Positions 22,521 through 33,860 of a stretch of 64,000 nt of DNA are shown one piece after another. Location: positions 1,426,001-1,490,000 of the forward strand of contig JAQOTA010000060.1 in the NCBI GenBank assembly GCA_029532415.1, written 5' to 3'. This DNA is from Marasmius tenuissimus. Lineage: Eukaryota > Basidiomycota > Agaricomycetes > Agaricales > Marasmiaceae. The translations under genes and the position numbers were made by a program. Below the pieces are notes generated by a model. The model had not been told where the DNA came from. It saw nothing but the letters and a program-made list of their open reading frames with translations, and made no database searches. Within the stretch, counting starts at the first letter, position 1. Each line of letters opens with the position of its first letter.

Positions 22521-23578
22521 TCATGAACGCATGTCCGAGTTTCCAGGAGGCGGTGGAATTTTTGGCACATTAGTTGTTGGCTCTGTGCTAATTCTGTTCC
22601 CTTGTTCGTTCCCAGCCACATTCAGTGAAAATTCTGCAGGTGGCATTGATAAACGCGCAAATGCAGGATCAGATGAGAACGCCATGGAAAGGCTGCGCGG
22701 GTAGTGATCCGTGCCATCTCCGTCTCCACTGTGGCCGTCCGCCGAGTGGGGTGAGGCAAGATGAGAGAACTCGGTGGGAGGGGCGGTGCTGGCTGGGCTT
22801 CCTGGTCTAGAGTTGTCCGTGTAACGCTGAGCTACACCGTGTTCGTCCACTCCACTTGATTCGTAAGCGGTTCCCGGGCGACTTTCGTCAGCCAATAACG
22901 GTACAGCGACAGATGAGGTACGCGGCGTTTGCTTCGTGGAGGGTGCGAGGAATGAGTCAATGTCGTAGACGGTTTCTGGCCTCTTCGATCGGGAAGGCAT
23001 GGATCCAGCAACAACAGAGGTGCTAGGCCGTTTAAGGCGATCATTCCTTCGCCGCCTCCAAGCAGTGAATATTACGGAAAGCAGCAACAAGAGCAATACT
23101 GGCGGTGTATGTGTTAGCAGTGTTCATCATAACACGAAAAGTTGACATACTAAGACCAATGGCTGACCCAACTATGATCCCAATGAGTGCCGACGTTGGT
23201 AGACCGGAAGAGCCCTCTGAACTCGTGAGGGTCGCACTGGAAGACGGTGTGGAGCTCGTGCTGGTACTCGTTAAGGATGATGTGGATGATTCGGATGAAG
23301 ACGATTGTGAAGAGGAGGACGAGGACGAGGAGGACGTGGCAGAGGATGATGAAGAAGACGAGGACGAGGATCCGGTCGACGATGAGTTGATCGAAGTTAC
23401 AGTGCGGGAGGTATTTGGAGTAGTGGAAGTTCCCTCTGTGGTTTCTGTTCTGTCATTCTGACGAGGACTGGCAATGTGATCAGGAACTCTTCATATCACC
23501 GGTGACGGAGTACAAGACTTACACAAAAGCCTCCATAACATCGAGAGGAAGAGGGGTCGGTCTAGCTGGAAGGAGCAT
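22521..23578 (-). CDS. Ser-rich single-pass membrane protein with basic/disordered cytoplasmic tail
   Basis: Three coding exons are inferred. Exon 1 (to about 23522) is short and leads by splice into VPRQNDRTETTEGTSTTPN. A long Ser/Thr run (codons within about 23265-23385) precedes a membrane span, IGIIVGSAIGLILLLLLLSV, which is formed across an intron near 23100-23150. A stop-transfer WRRRRNDRLKR follows, then a Ser/Pro-rich tail ending PKIPPPPGNSDMRS. This layout (O-mannosylated Ser-rich stalk, one span, disordered tail) is common in fungal wall-stress sensors and in many uncharacterised basidiomycete proteins. No cysteine-rich WSC domain is seen and no clear signal peptide, so it may insert as a type III protein or have a different first exon. 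A TATATATAA run lies about 46 bp upstream of the ATG. Confidence 0.7.
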
Positions 23579-23623
23579 TGCGTGGGGCGAAAAAAAGGAC
23601 GGGGAGTCTCCAAGGCCTCTCGA

Positions 23624-23632
23624 GCTTATATA
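23624..23632 (-). promoter_or_regulatory. TATA-like box for the Ser-rich membrane protein gene
   Basis: TATATATAA on the minus strand, about 46 bp upstream of the proposed ATG at 23578. Confidence 0.4.
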
Positions 23633-26600
23633 TAGCGGTGCCACTCGTTTCCAATCTTAGATTGCCGAGGTTGTGTAATGCCAGAAATCGGACACAGCAA
23701 ATGAAATTGAGTCCGTTCCTACTTGCCATTTGGAGACAAAGATGTGCGCTGCGCAACCGTTAACACGGCTTCGAGGTTCCGAGCAGTGGATGCAAATTTG
23801 GAAGGACGAAATTTGCAAGGATCGCCTACTTTTGGGGTGAGAGACTCTCAGAAACTCTGAGAAAGGTCAACGTACATTCGTTTGCGAATGGCCCATCATT
23901 GCCTGCCTGCCAGTTGCCACCGGACAAATGATGTTCGAAGTCGGAGACAGTGAGTTGGAAATGGGTGAATGTCGATATCGTGAAAGACCGGCTGAGTCCC
24001 CGAGTCCTCGCACTCGTGAGTCGACGCAGCCAGAAGCTCCCGCCGACTCCACGGGCCACTTGCCTGAGTATATACTATACATATGCGAGCTAAAGTGACG
24101 CGGCAAAAAGACGGTAAAGCTACCGTCAAAGAGCTGAGCTGAGCAGTAAGTCAGAAAGCACAATCTTCACGTGACTCGTCAATCCTTTCTCACGCTTGGG
24201 CCAAGGTTGCTATAATAGGGCGCCCGTCATTTCCCAACGTGTTTCAGTTTTTGAGCAGCGCTCCGCCATTGCGACCTCGAGTCTCAAACCCCATTGCACT
24301 CAATGTGCGTATGTAAATCATCTCCATTCTAGTATTGGCTCATGCAGAGATGGCTCAGTGCTCACGGGGACCCCGCCGCCGGTCAACGCCATCGATAATC
24401 AAGACCTGTTTTGGCTTTGGGGTCGACCCAACTATAAATATGTAGGTGGCACTGATGTATTTTTAGGAGATGCACTCCTCATTCGATTGCACATAGTGCA
24501 TGACGAACAGTCAGCGGGTTCGATTCGGCACTGGATTATAAGTTTATAATCGATTGGTCGATCAAGAGATGTGCTTATCAGCTCGAGAGACGATTTGTGA
24601 CTGCCAGCCCGACATGATTATGGTAGGAAGCTTCAGGCCGCGAAGGAATTTTTTGAACACAATCACTGACGCGTTTCCGACGGCGCTAATTCTCAGTTGC
24701 CTATCGTAGCCCTCAAGCGTCCGTAACTCTATCAGACTCTATCCAATGGGCGAGCAGCGGGCGGGAAAGCTTGGCAAGACGAACGAACCAGGTGCCAACA
24801 ATCTCGTCCAGCGACGGGTACGGATTCTATCAAACCCTGGGTTATCCTATAGGCTATAGCCACTGTGTTTTCCCGCGTCTTTGCGTGTTGTTGGGTGACA
24901 CATCGCTGCTGCGGAGATTGCATACTCAGAATTACCCTTGGCCCTCCTTGAGGGTCTTGCTGAACTTGGGCTCGGGTTTTGACCTTGGATATCAGCAAGG
25001 CATTGCGTAAGCTCCTGCCAGTGGATCGCTCCGGTCTTCTCCCTAGCTTACTTGCATCTCCTGACTGCTCCATGTCTGTCACCGCCGTACGTACGTCCCG
25101 TACATTTCCTGGGCATGTCTTAGCGAGTTCTCAGACCCAAGCTCCTACGTTCCCAAATGGCGCAGTAGCTGCCTACGGCTGAGTGTACGAATACAACATC
25201 TGCTAGGGGCTCTCACCAACGGGGCCCTGTGCCTCAGGTGCCCCTCCCGTCATGCAACCTCAAACTTTGCGTTCGTGTACATTGAGGCCAGTGTTATATT
25301 AGCTCAACCCTGGTCTTGACTCCCCGAGCGCCACGCACGTCGTCATGTCGAGCGAGCGTGCAAATTATTCGAGTCGTCGGCTTCTCAAGTCCTAGGGACA
25401 GGTCCTCATCTTCGCGGCCCACAGTCTAACTCCTTTCCACGCCGTACTAGGTTTGCTCTGCTTGAGCACGATCTTCCCGCCAGATCTATCGCAAGCATCG
25501 CAAGATTGGTCATATGAAGTATGGCAAAGTCCGACGCCCTCAAGCATGAGATACTCTCGATGGGATACCCTTGCCTAATCGTCTCCTGAAACCTGAGATG
25601 TGGCCGCACATAACGTGGTACGACTACTATTTCCAAGTACACTGACTTGCTTGAGTCCTCCCACTACGTCTGCCGTGATACGACTGGACCCCACTGTGAT
25701 ATATCAAAGGACTCCATACTATACTTCCCGGGATCTCAGGAGATTGCAAGGTTTCGGTACAGGCAATACAGGATTTATCCAGCCGCGAAAGTATTCCTTA
25801 TACATACAAGTTCGGAGCTTCTTTCATTATGCATGGCGCCTCGAACCTATATCGCATCACACCCCAATTCTTCCAGACTCAAAAGAATCCATCGACGGCA
25901 CGCTGCATTCATGTATCATTCGGCGCCAGTACTCATCCTATCTTTGGCGTTCAATTTCGCTCCGGCAGTCTTGTTTTTTTCTTTTTGGTTGTGGCGGCGG
26001 CACGCATAGTCGCATGATTCCGACATGCCGGCCTTCAGTTTCAGCATTCAATTCTCTTTTCTCCGATCTTGGAGACCCCAGTTGTCAGTGGGTGCAAAGC
26101 GGACAGGGTCTGGCGACGGACTATCTTGAATACAAGGCGAGTCGGCATCACGGGTGCCTGTTTGAGCACATCCCCATCTCATCCTCTACTTCTTGAAGGT
26201 GAGTAGATTGCCCGTGTTTATTATGCTGATAACTCAGTTGATCATCAGTGGCACTTAGATTGTATTACATGTCAGGGCGGTCAGGATTGTTTGCGAAAGT
26301 CGGCGTGATGCCGGACGATTGAATATTCAGTTAATCTCGCACAAGTCTTCCAAGCTTTCAGGTGCTGTGGCCTCCCAAGAAGAGGACGTGAGTTGAATCG
26401 CCCGTCGCGAAAGTCCTGCCCAGGCGAGGGGACGGCGTCGCAGCCGCATCATATTAGACTCAGTTAGGATTTACTAGCAAGCGATGAGGAGCGGAACGAT
26501 GTGAAAATCTGTTTATTTCGAGTACGGCAATGGGTAGGGGATCTACGGAAGGCACTGCAAGGAGCAACCTACCCCAGTGTGGATGACGACCTCGAGGTGA

Positions 26601-26952
26601 TTGCAGATCACCAAATGTCAGGACGCCGACGGCTTATTGCCGCTTTACTCATTCCCATATCGAAATTTTCAAGTAGGCACAAAGGTCTATTGTCTGCAAG
26701 AAAGGATACATCGTTCAAGAGGTGGCGTGGCTACAAGAAGACAATGGATCGAACGTGGAGAAGAAGCGATAATGATACAGCGGGGAAATGGCAAGAGAAG
26801 ATCGAGGAAGTGAAATACAGAGGGTCGAGAAGAATAAATAGCATAGAAACGTGGAACGAATCGGAGAAAGTCGTGGTAAAGGTTCGTAGTAGCCAACAAG
26901 GTCCATTGCGAAGGATTGTCCACGGCTCTAGAAACACCGCTAAAATGATGGC
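23633..26952. other. Gene-poor 3.3 kb region
   Basis: No coding region can be supported on either strand. The longest frames (25600-26196 plus, 24732-25082 minus, 26501-26956 plus) show no family blocks. The stretch 26680-26830 is purine-rich on plus and probably belongs to the 3' UTR of the zinc-finger gene at 26953. A tRNA-like GGTTCGATTC near 24519 has no matching stems. The region could hold unrecognised lineage-specific exons or decayed sequence. Confidence 0.45.
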
Positions 26953-28050
26953 TTAAACAGAGGCTTCTCTCCTGGAGTCGCCGTCTTCACTCGAGTCCGA
27001 GGGGATATTATCTTGTGGAGCGTTCTGGTGAACGATTCTTACATGCCTGCGCATATTGCTTCGAACACTGAAGGCACGGTGACATCCCTCCTCGGGGCAA
27101 ACATAAGCTAACAGAATCCAGTCGTCAGCCACCTCTAGAAGGATCACTGGTCACACGAAGCGGCTCACGTTTTTCTCCGTTGTGCGTAGTCATGTGGATC
27201 TGGAAGAGGGAACGGAACATTCAGATCTCCGTTCCAGAACGGGGAATCAAGTGGACGGGGGACTACTCACCTTCAGGCCACTCGGACGACTGAATCGCTT
27301 GCCACAGTACTTGCACTGGTGTTTGGCATTGGAGGCAGAGTTGTCAAGGGTACTCTGGCCGTACATGTTTGCATGTCGATACGTGTTGGGACTCGATGTA
27401 TACTGCCTCATTCCAGCATCATCGTACGAGTGATACGATCTAGATCGTTGTAAGGAGGGACCCACCGAGGGATAGTCTTGGGTCCCCCGGGCTGTCGCGT
27501 AAGACATGGGCGAGTCCATCATATATTCTCCAGCACGGCTGGACGAAGCAGCTTGAGAGTAGGCATAAGGATCCCGTTGAGTAGAGTACGGATGAGTCTG
27601 CTGCCGCGGTTGGGAATGTCGGAGGGCGGAGAGTGCAAGATCTGTCCTCATGGCAGAAGCATGAGGATCCGGAGGAGAAACGTGAACGTTGGAAGACGTG
27701 TACTCGTATTGATTTTGGTTTGGATGCATTGAATACTCCTAGGATTCATTCACAAGTAATGAATTCACGTCATTCATCTCTACGACTAAGAGAACTCACG
27801 TCAGGAACGGTTTGATACTGGGGCCACGTCTCTGAACGTATTCTATGCATAGACTCGGACGGTAGAGGAGGGAGAGTCAATGAACCAGGAGCCCTGTTGC
27901 GATTTTCTGGGGAAATCAAATTAATTCTGTAGCCAAAAACGGGACTTGGTATGGCAGGGACTTACCAAAAATGTGCGAGATCGAGGGAAGGACGGGCCTG
28001 TCTTCAGGTTGCTCGTCCATATGGGAGCTTTCGTATGGTGCGCGATACAT
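26953..28050 (-). CDS. C2H2 zinc-finger protein, copy 1 of a tandem pair
   Basis: It starts MYRAPYESSHMDEQPEDRPV and an N-terminal LPSISHIF then LTLPPLP motif follows across an intron. The long middle is Ser/Tyr/Gln-rich and disordered. Two C-terminal fingers are assembled from three exons: CKYCGKRFSRPSGLK + IHMTTHNGEK + YVCPEEGCHRAFSVRSNM, giving C-x2-C-x12-H-x3-H and C-x4-C-x12-H-x4-H. The acidic tail ends SRREASV. The pattern is that of a fungal DNA-binding transcription factor; the target is unknown. The neighbour at 28695-29778 has the same N-terminal motif, the same 10-codon middle finger exon and the same finger order, so the two are tandem duplicates. A TATAAAG lies about 76 bp upstream. 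Confidence 0.82.
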
Positions 28051-28125
28051 GTTTCGAGTGATGGATACTGAGCAGTAAAGGAAAAGTCGAAGCGTCGTGA
28101 AGATCAGAGAGCATATCCATCGCGT

Positions 28126-28132
28126 CTTTATA
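28126..28132 (-). promoter_or_regulatory. TATA box of C2H2 copy 1
   Basis: TATAAAG on the minus strand, about 76 bp upstream of the ATG at 28050. Confidence 0.45.
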
Positions 28133-28694
28133 CACGGTCGACTTGATACATCAGCAAAGTCCCGAAGTTGAGTTCCTCAGAGCCGCCGAATTACATCACC
28201 ATTTAGTACGAGATTTGAAGTCAGATCCTTTAGCCATTGTCCATTGATCTTGGAAACCACGTTGTCAGTTGGCTGGAAGATGTAACTTGGTTGAATAGGC
28301 CGGTCGCCGGATTCAGAAATCCTTGTTCTGACAGTTCTGACAGTCGGGAGAGCTCACGCTAGGAAAACGTGGGGGAAAGGTACTCATTTAACCGGTAACC
28401 TGCTCATTGCGGGCGTACAGCTTGTCCCACATTCATTAAGCCTGAAGTCAACGAAAAAATGGCGGTGTTATATCACTGATGTGGGCGTCTCTAGGCTTTG
28501 CCGTAGTAATACCGTGTACGCAGTGGTTCCCGATTTTCCACACGAGCCGATTTCCCTCGACCAAGCTAACAAGAGGTCCGACACTTAGACATTTTGAAAA
28601 GACTCAACGCCAAGCGCTATCATCTATAATCTAACTATCTATGAGGTACTACAAGGCGAAACATCTTGATACGTGTACCACTCCCCGAAGTGCA
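28133..28694. other. Region between the two C2H2 genes
   Basis: This 560 bp should hold the upstream promoter of copy 1 and the 3' UTR of copy 2. No gene was seen. Confidence 0.45.
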
Positions 28695-29778
28695 TCAAGA
28701 GATCCACTCATCGTTAGAGAGCTCCTCCCCAGAGCTTTGATGTAAATTCTGATGTACCAGTCGGATATGACGGAGCATGTTGCTCCGAACCCCAAATCGC
28801 CGACCACAAGTCTCGTCAGGGCAGACGTAGTCTGAACACACATAAAAATTGGGTACTTATAGATCTGCGTGTAAAACGGATGTACGCACCTTTGTCCCCG
28901 GTATGTGATATGAGATGGATCTGTGGTACAAACATCAGTTACTCAATCACTCCCGGGCTCCGAATGCGAGCAGTGCTGTTTACTCACTCTCAATGCACTT
29001 GGGCGCAGGAATCCCTTGCCACAGTAACTACATTCGTACTTGAATCTGGAGGATCCCTGATCCTCAGCTCCCATGTCCTGATGGTGGCTGTATGGGGTGG
29101 CGCCAGGATCGTGGTATGATGTACCTGGGCCACTTGTAGGATAAGCACGTCCTTCGTAATGCGCGGGATAACCAGGGGCGCCTCCGCCCGAATACCCTGA
29201 CGGCGCTGGAGCATACTGTGCAAGGTTATTTCCAGAAGAGCGGCCGGCTGTATAACCAGGCGCTATTTGGGAAGAGCTTTGCGATGTTTCGTGGTGAGTA
29301 GGCGGGTAGTAGCGGGTGTGTGATTGTCGGGGGTGTTGGTGGTGATAGGCGGTTGAGTTTGTTGATGGAGGGGAGATGCCATCATTCCGACCGTAGAAGC
29401 TGTGATCGTGGCGACCTCCGCTTGTGGGAGTTCGTGGATTCAAAGACCCCAAGTCGTGGGCCACAGGTCGTTGCCCTACGGGTGTGCGGGAAGGTGCCAT
29501 TCCGTGCTACAACCGGAAAGACATTTTGTTCAGCTTGTAGTAGTAAGAGGTTTATGCCATACGAAGATCACCTGTGTATAATAAACTTCATTACTGCGGA
29601 GGGGTGGTAGTGAGAGAGACGGTCCCTCCCCGTTGCTATCTGTGGCTGGTATCACAAAAGTTAGAGAGTTCGATGTCGTTTGAGTAGAAGGTGCTCTTAA
29701 CCTACTTAAGATGTGGGAAATAGGAGGTAGGGAGACATCCCGACTTGAATTACGTTGCTTATGGTTGTTGGACGACAT
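28695..29778 (-). CDS. C2H2 zinc-finger protein, copy 2 of a tandem pair
   Basis: It starts MSSNNHKQRNSSRDVSLPPI, then SHIL and, after an intron, SLSLPPLRSNEVYYTQ, parallel to copy 1. The middle is low-complexity and rich in Ser, Tyr, Gly, Pro and His. The fingers are YECSYCGKGFLRPSALR + IHLISHTGDK + DYVCPDETCGRRFGVRSNM with LRHIRLVHQ, so both zinc ligand sets are complete. It ends GEELSNDEWIS. It is probably a nuclear DNA-binding regulator. The fingers are nearly the same as in copy 1 while the middle regions have diverged, which suggests a kept DNA target with different activation surfaces. A TATATATAA-like box is about 40 bp upstream. Confidence 0.82.
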
Positions 29779-29818
29779 TTGTGAAGAGTACGATGAAGCA
29801 GAAGTTTTGAGCTCCTTA

Positions 29819-29827
29819 CTTATATAT
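29819..29827 (-). promoter_or_regulatory. TATA-like box of C2H2 copy 2
   Basis: AATATATAAG on the minus strand, about 40 bp upstream of the ATG at 29778. Confidence 0.4.
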
Positions 29828-30254
29828 TATCAGGGACCTGCTTCAATCGAAGACGATATCCCAGTAATCCAACATTCGGAACCTCGAATGGTGTTCAAAC
29901 CGTCCAGTCTTCACGTGGCGAACATGGAGATTCAGGGAGATGAGGCACATCCTCGAGATATTATGCATAAACAGATGTCGACGTCGGATAGTGATGCCAG
30001 TGGGCGCACTTGAATAAGTGAGCAAACAAATAGAGAGATACGACGAATCTTGCAGTCCAAGCCACTATAACTTCCATGAACAGTACAGTCCTCCATCATG
30101 TCTGAGCTGTTTCGATAACTACACACTGCAATGGGTAGGTAACGTTAAAAAGTTAGCAGCTTATTCAAGTAATCATAGAAGCGGTGCTAACGAAGGGACG
30201 CATTCTTGCAAGCCAAGCTCCGTAAATCCGAGCTTCATCTCCTTTGGGTCGCCT
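29828..30254. other. Intergenic region
   Basis: About 430 bp between the promoter of C2H2 copy 2 and the 3' end of the BTB gene. No feature was seen. Confidence 0.4.
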
Positions 30255-31436
30255 TCAAACCCAAGTTGAAACGTCAACGCCGAACCAATCAGGAAGCATC
30301 CTCCAGAAATCCTCTCGAGCTTGATCAACCACAGCTTCGAAATCTCCCCGACAGAATTCGCAGGGACGAGAGGAACGCCCGTCTTCTCGAGTCAGAATCA
30401 ACAAGGAGTCCATCAGAGCAAATAAGGGATCAGAGCTGCGTGGACAGAGGATATCGTTACTTTCGCGGAGAATCTCAAACGTGATTCCCTCGAAGGCAGC
30501 TTGGCATGCGCGTTGCCGTGAGATATCCATGTGCTGCCGTCGGTAAATGCACAGCGGAGAAGGGTTTCGACCCTCGACGTAATTCACAAGGAATGTGGAG
30601 AGGAATCTTGAGGCGTGCTCCCTTCCTTTCAACGAGGCGAGCAGATCTCCCGACGATAATTGGTGAACTTCTTGAGTCTTGGAGCATCTAAACCCTTGAG
30701 TTATGTGAACAGGCAAAGATCGAGAGAGATCGTAGAAGGCTGCCGGTAATAGTTCAGGTGCGTTGACATCTCGGGCGAGGTTGATGACGAGTCTATTGAT
30801 TTATTGGGTGGGCCAGACATAATTAGTGTCAAGATAGTAAGCGAGACCCGGGATCAAAACATACATAGGATGAGGAATAGTTGCTCGCGGTTGGTATAGG
30901 CCTGAGTCACTTGTTGCATGAGATTCACGGAGGTCCCATTCGGTCAGGTTGTCCGGCCACATCTCAGTTAAACCTCGGAGCAGCTGCTTGCGGAGATGGG
31001 CGACCTGGTAGTGAGTCGACAGCCGGAGAATAGCGGCTACCATTCCAAATGACGCTGTGTTATATTTGATTTCCGAGCTATGATGGGATTTGAGTCAACG
31101 CGGGAGATCGAGAATATATGGTCGGGGGGTAATGCAAGCTCACAGTCCATCATACAATGCTGATAGGAAATGAAAGAGGTCTTCGGGAGCATCCTGAACC
31201 TTCAGCAACGGAATTCCATCAGAAGTAGTCTTGTGGGGATTCGCAGTCAAATCCTCTACGGCAGCTTTGAGAGCAGCAGAATGGCGAAACAGAACGCCTT
31301 GATGGACAACGAAATACTGGTTGCTTGCGAGGAGAGCGATGTTACCGTCGGCAAAAGAAAGAGAATGGCGTGTTTTAGACTCGTGATCGTGCCCAGAGAG
31401 TTCTTTGGAAATGGGTAGCGCGACACGGGAAGGCAT
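30255..31436 (-). CDS. BTB/POZ domain protein, basidiomycete type
   Basis: The N-terminal exon has HSLSFADGNIALLASNQYFV and VHQGVLFRHSAALKAAVEDL, which is the start of the mushroom BTB family (DGNI followed by FRVHxxVL). Later exons give LLKVQDAPEDLFHFLSALYD, AAILRLSTHYQVAHLRKQLL, then a large C-terminal exon with CQAAFEGITFEI, CEFCRGDF and FWRMLPDWFGVDVSTWV before the stop. BTB folds mediate dimerisation and often serve as cullin-3 adaptors, but in this fungal family no partner is known. Three or four short introns. The gene is complete with no oddity. Confidence 0.85.
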
Positions 31437-31648
31437 GGGTAGGAGGACAAAGGGAACAAAGGAACGATTGTAAGCCTTCGATAACCGGGAGTAAACAAAG
31501 AAGCGTGGGAACTCTTTGTGTAAGCGATATTGAGTCTGACGAGCGCGTCGTCCTTTTTTCTCTCCAAAATCTCAGAGTCATTCTGCTCGTCTGCCCGGTT
31601 ACTCGCCCTCGAACTCGACTTTATCACTTTCAAACACATACATTCACA

Positions 31649-33546
31649 ATGGTTGACAATGCTGCTCAACGTGTCATTCCCGGCGCTCCTCCACCAGCGA
31701 CGCTCTCCAAGTCCCAGCTCAAAAGACTTCGCAAGTCCAAAGGAAAAACTGAAGAGCCCTCTCCAGCAACCTCTCATGTTGAGCTACCAGACCCTAAATC
31801 AGCAGCACTTACCGAAATGGCGCCAGGACCATCGGACATCAGGGAAGGTTCCGTTGCGCCGGAACTTGTTGCTGAACAACCCGTGCAGGAGGAAGAGGTC
31901 ATCTTGAAGCCCAGTCCCATTATTGAACTGGTCAACAAGCGGCTGAAAGTTTCTGCAAAGAAAATTGTGCGCATAACATTGCTTCTTTCTCAACTGCGGT
32001 ACTGACCTCGACATTCAGACACGTATATCATCATATGCCAACGCGGATCCCAACACTTTGAACGAGGATCAGAAGAGCACACTGAAGACTTTGCCCGCCT
32101 TGGAAGCTATTGTCAAGGAGCTGGGTGAAGTCAAAAAGACAATTGAGGCAGGTTTCATTTTTCTTGATTGTCAGTTGATCTTAACGGACATTTATCTTCT
32201 AGGCGTACGAAACAGAGCTCGCCACGGACTTGCTTCGCAAACGACAAGGTAGCGAGGCTGCTGAAAGGCAGAAAATTGCGGATGCAGTCGCTCTTGCTCA
32301 GGTACGATCACTAGACTGAGGGACCCCATTTTTAGACTCACTCTTTGGACCAGGATTCGCACACCAACCTCACGTCTGACATTCTTTCGTTCCTACGCGT
32401 CAGGAATGAAATTTGGACTGGAGCACGCGATCCATCATCATTCGGGCTGACACAACGTGAAGTCGAGGTAACAAACACTGTCGGTGCTCTCCTTCTAGGG
32501 GAGGATAGCCAACATAAACACGAAACGTTGAAAGGTTTCTTGAGTCGAGAGGGAAGTTTTGAAGATGTTCCCTGTACGAGGTTCACGAGTTGTACTATCA
32601 TGTCATAGTGCTGACCACCTCTCGTAGATGAACGCCTTTTGAGCATCACACATCAGGTCCTTGCACCTCGTCCACCCGCGCCTGTGAATGCACCGTCGGA
32701 AGAACCTTCCACTGAGACTGGCGCAGAACCGGCGGTCCCAGCGGATGCTGTCCCGGTCGCAAAGTCGAGCAGCTTCCATTTTCTACAAGCAAGCGAAATA
32801 GAGACACCATCCTTCGAGCATAACACAGAGTGGGTAGAGCGCCCCTCCCCCCGTCAGCCAGAACACCCTGTAACCCATGAACAGCCAAACGGACACGTTC
32901 CGCAAGCCGAGAATGAAGTGCGACTCTCGATACCACTACTTTGTCAGCATCCAATCTGACTTTCCATACAGGCTCCTCCCACCAATGACAATATCGACTG
33001 GGCCGCCGAAGGCGAGGACGAGCTCCCTTCCATCGACGGACTACACGCTACGTTTGGGAAATCTGGTACCGTAACTCCTGACGCTCAAGCGGAGCCTGCA
33101 CCCCAGGATCAAGTGTTACCCGATCCCAATGGACACGCCCACACTGAAGGCGCTCAGCCAGCTGATGATGACGGTTTCACACAAGCACGAGGTGGGCGTG
33201 GACGAGGACGTGGTTTCAGAGGCGGTGACCGTGGTGGTTACCGCGGTGGTTTCCGCGGCGGGGACCGAGGTGGTTTTAGAGGCGGCGAGCGTGGTGGATA
33301 TCGCGGCAGCTTCCGAGGTAGAAAGTGTCCTCTTTCCATTAATTGAGGTCTTCACTGAACAATTTGTTACCCAGGTGGCAGGGGACGAGGTGACTGGAGA
33401 GGTGATGGTGAGGGTCGAGGACGGGGCGGTCGCGGTCGCGGCAGAGGAGGAGATCGTGGCGGTGGTATGTGCACGTACTTTCTGCCCGTTATCTCCTGAC
33501 ACTCATTTGTTTCTTTCCTTTAGTCCCACCAGCAACATCCACGTAG
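31649..33546 (+). CDS. Caprin-like RGG-rich RNA-binding protein
   Basis: It starts MVDNAAQRVIPGAPPPATLS, then has KSQLKRLRKSKGK, a charged alpha-helical region (NEDQKSTLKTLPALEAIVKEL; then a Lys/Glu-rich coiled coil joined over two introns; then DSHTNLTSDILSFLRVRNEI), and LKGFLSREGSFEDVPYERLL. The C-terminal third is acidic/Pro-rich, then has about a dozen RGG/RGGF/RGGY repeats (33190-33330) continuing after an intron as RGRGGRGRG, ending GVPPATST. Helical domain plus RGG tail resembles Caprin/RNG105-like translational regulators. It probably binds mRNA in cytoplasmic granules; this is inferred from composition and layout. Stop at 33544-33546. Confidence 0.75.
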
Positions 33547-33860
33547 CGTCACTGCGCAAAGGGCGGCCTCCCGTACTACCTGTACTCCAAAATACACTAT
33601 CACCTACTGATCACGCTTGATCATGATCTTGTAACATCATCATACTTTATTCCTTAGTGCTATTTGCTCTCGTTGCTCTTGTACCTCCCCACCTTTCTCT
33701 TGGGACGCGTGTGTACTGTAGTTGATGCGCTACAATCGTCGTGTTTCACACGAGTCACAATCATCGCTGAAATCATACCCAAAAGTGTACTCACGCCAAA
33801 ATTGCGCGCCACGCACCGCTACTAGTTTTTTCCTGACAATCAACCATCATATCCTAATTC
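33547..33860. other. Intergenic region between the RGG gene and THI6
   Basis: 3' UTR of the RGG gene and the short THI6 promoter. No TPP riboswitch signature (CTGAGA with the partner arm) was seen here. Confidence 0.45.

Noticed and set aside
24510..24535. tRNA-like GGTTCGATTC
   Set aside because: The flanking bases do not form a T-arm stem and no acceptor or anticodon arm fits.
25600..26196. 198-codon plus frame
   Set aside because: No family block, no signal peptide, no plausible splice partners; the codon pattern looks random.
33116..33502. Thr/Ser-rich minus frame
   Set aside because: Antisense to the RGG repeats; only composition.
33600..33860. TPP riboswitch before THI6
   Set aside because: Looked for the CTGAGA core and its partner arm; not present in the short upstream region or first intron.
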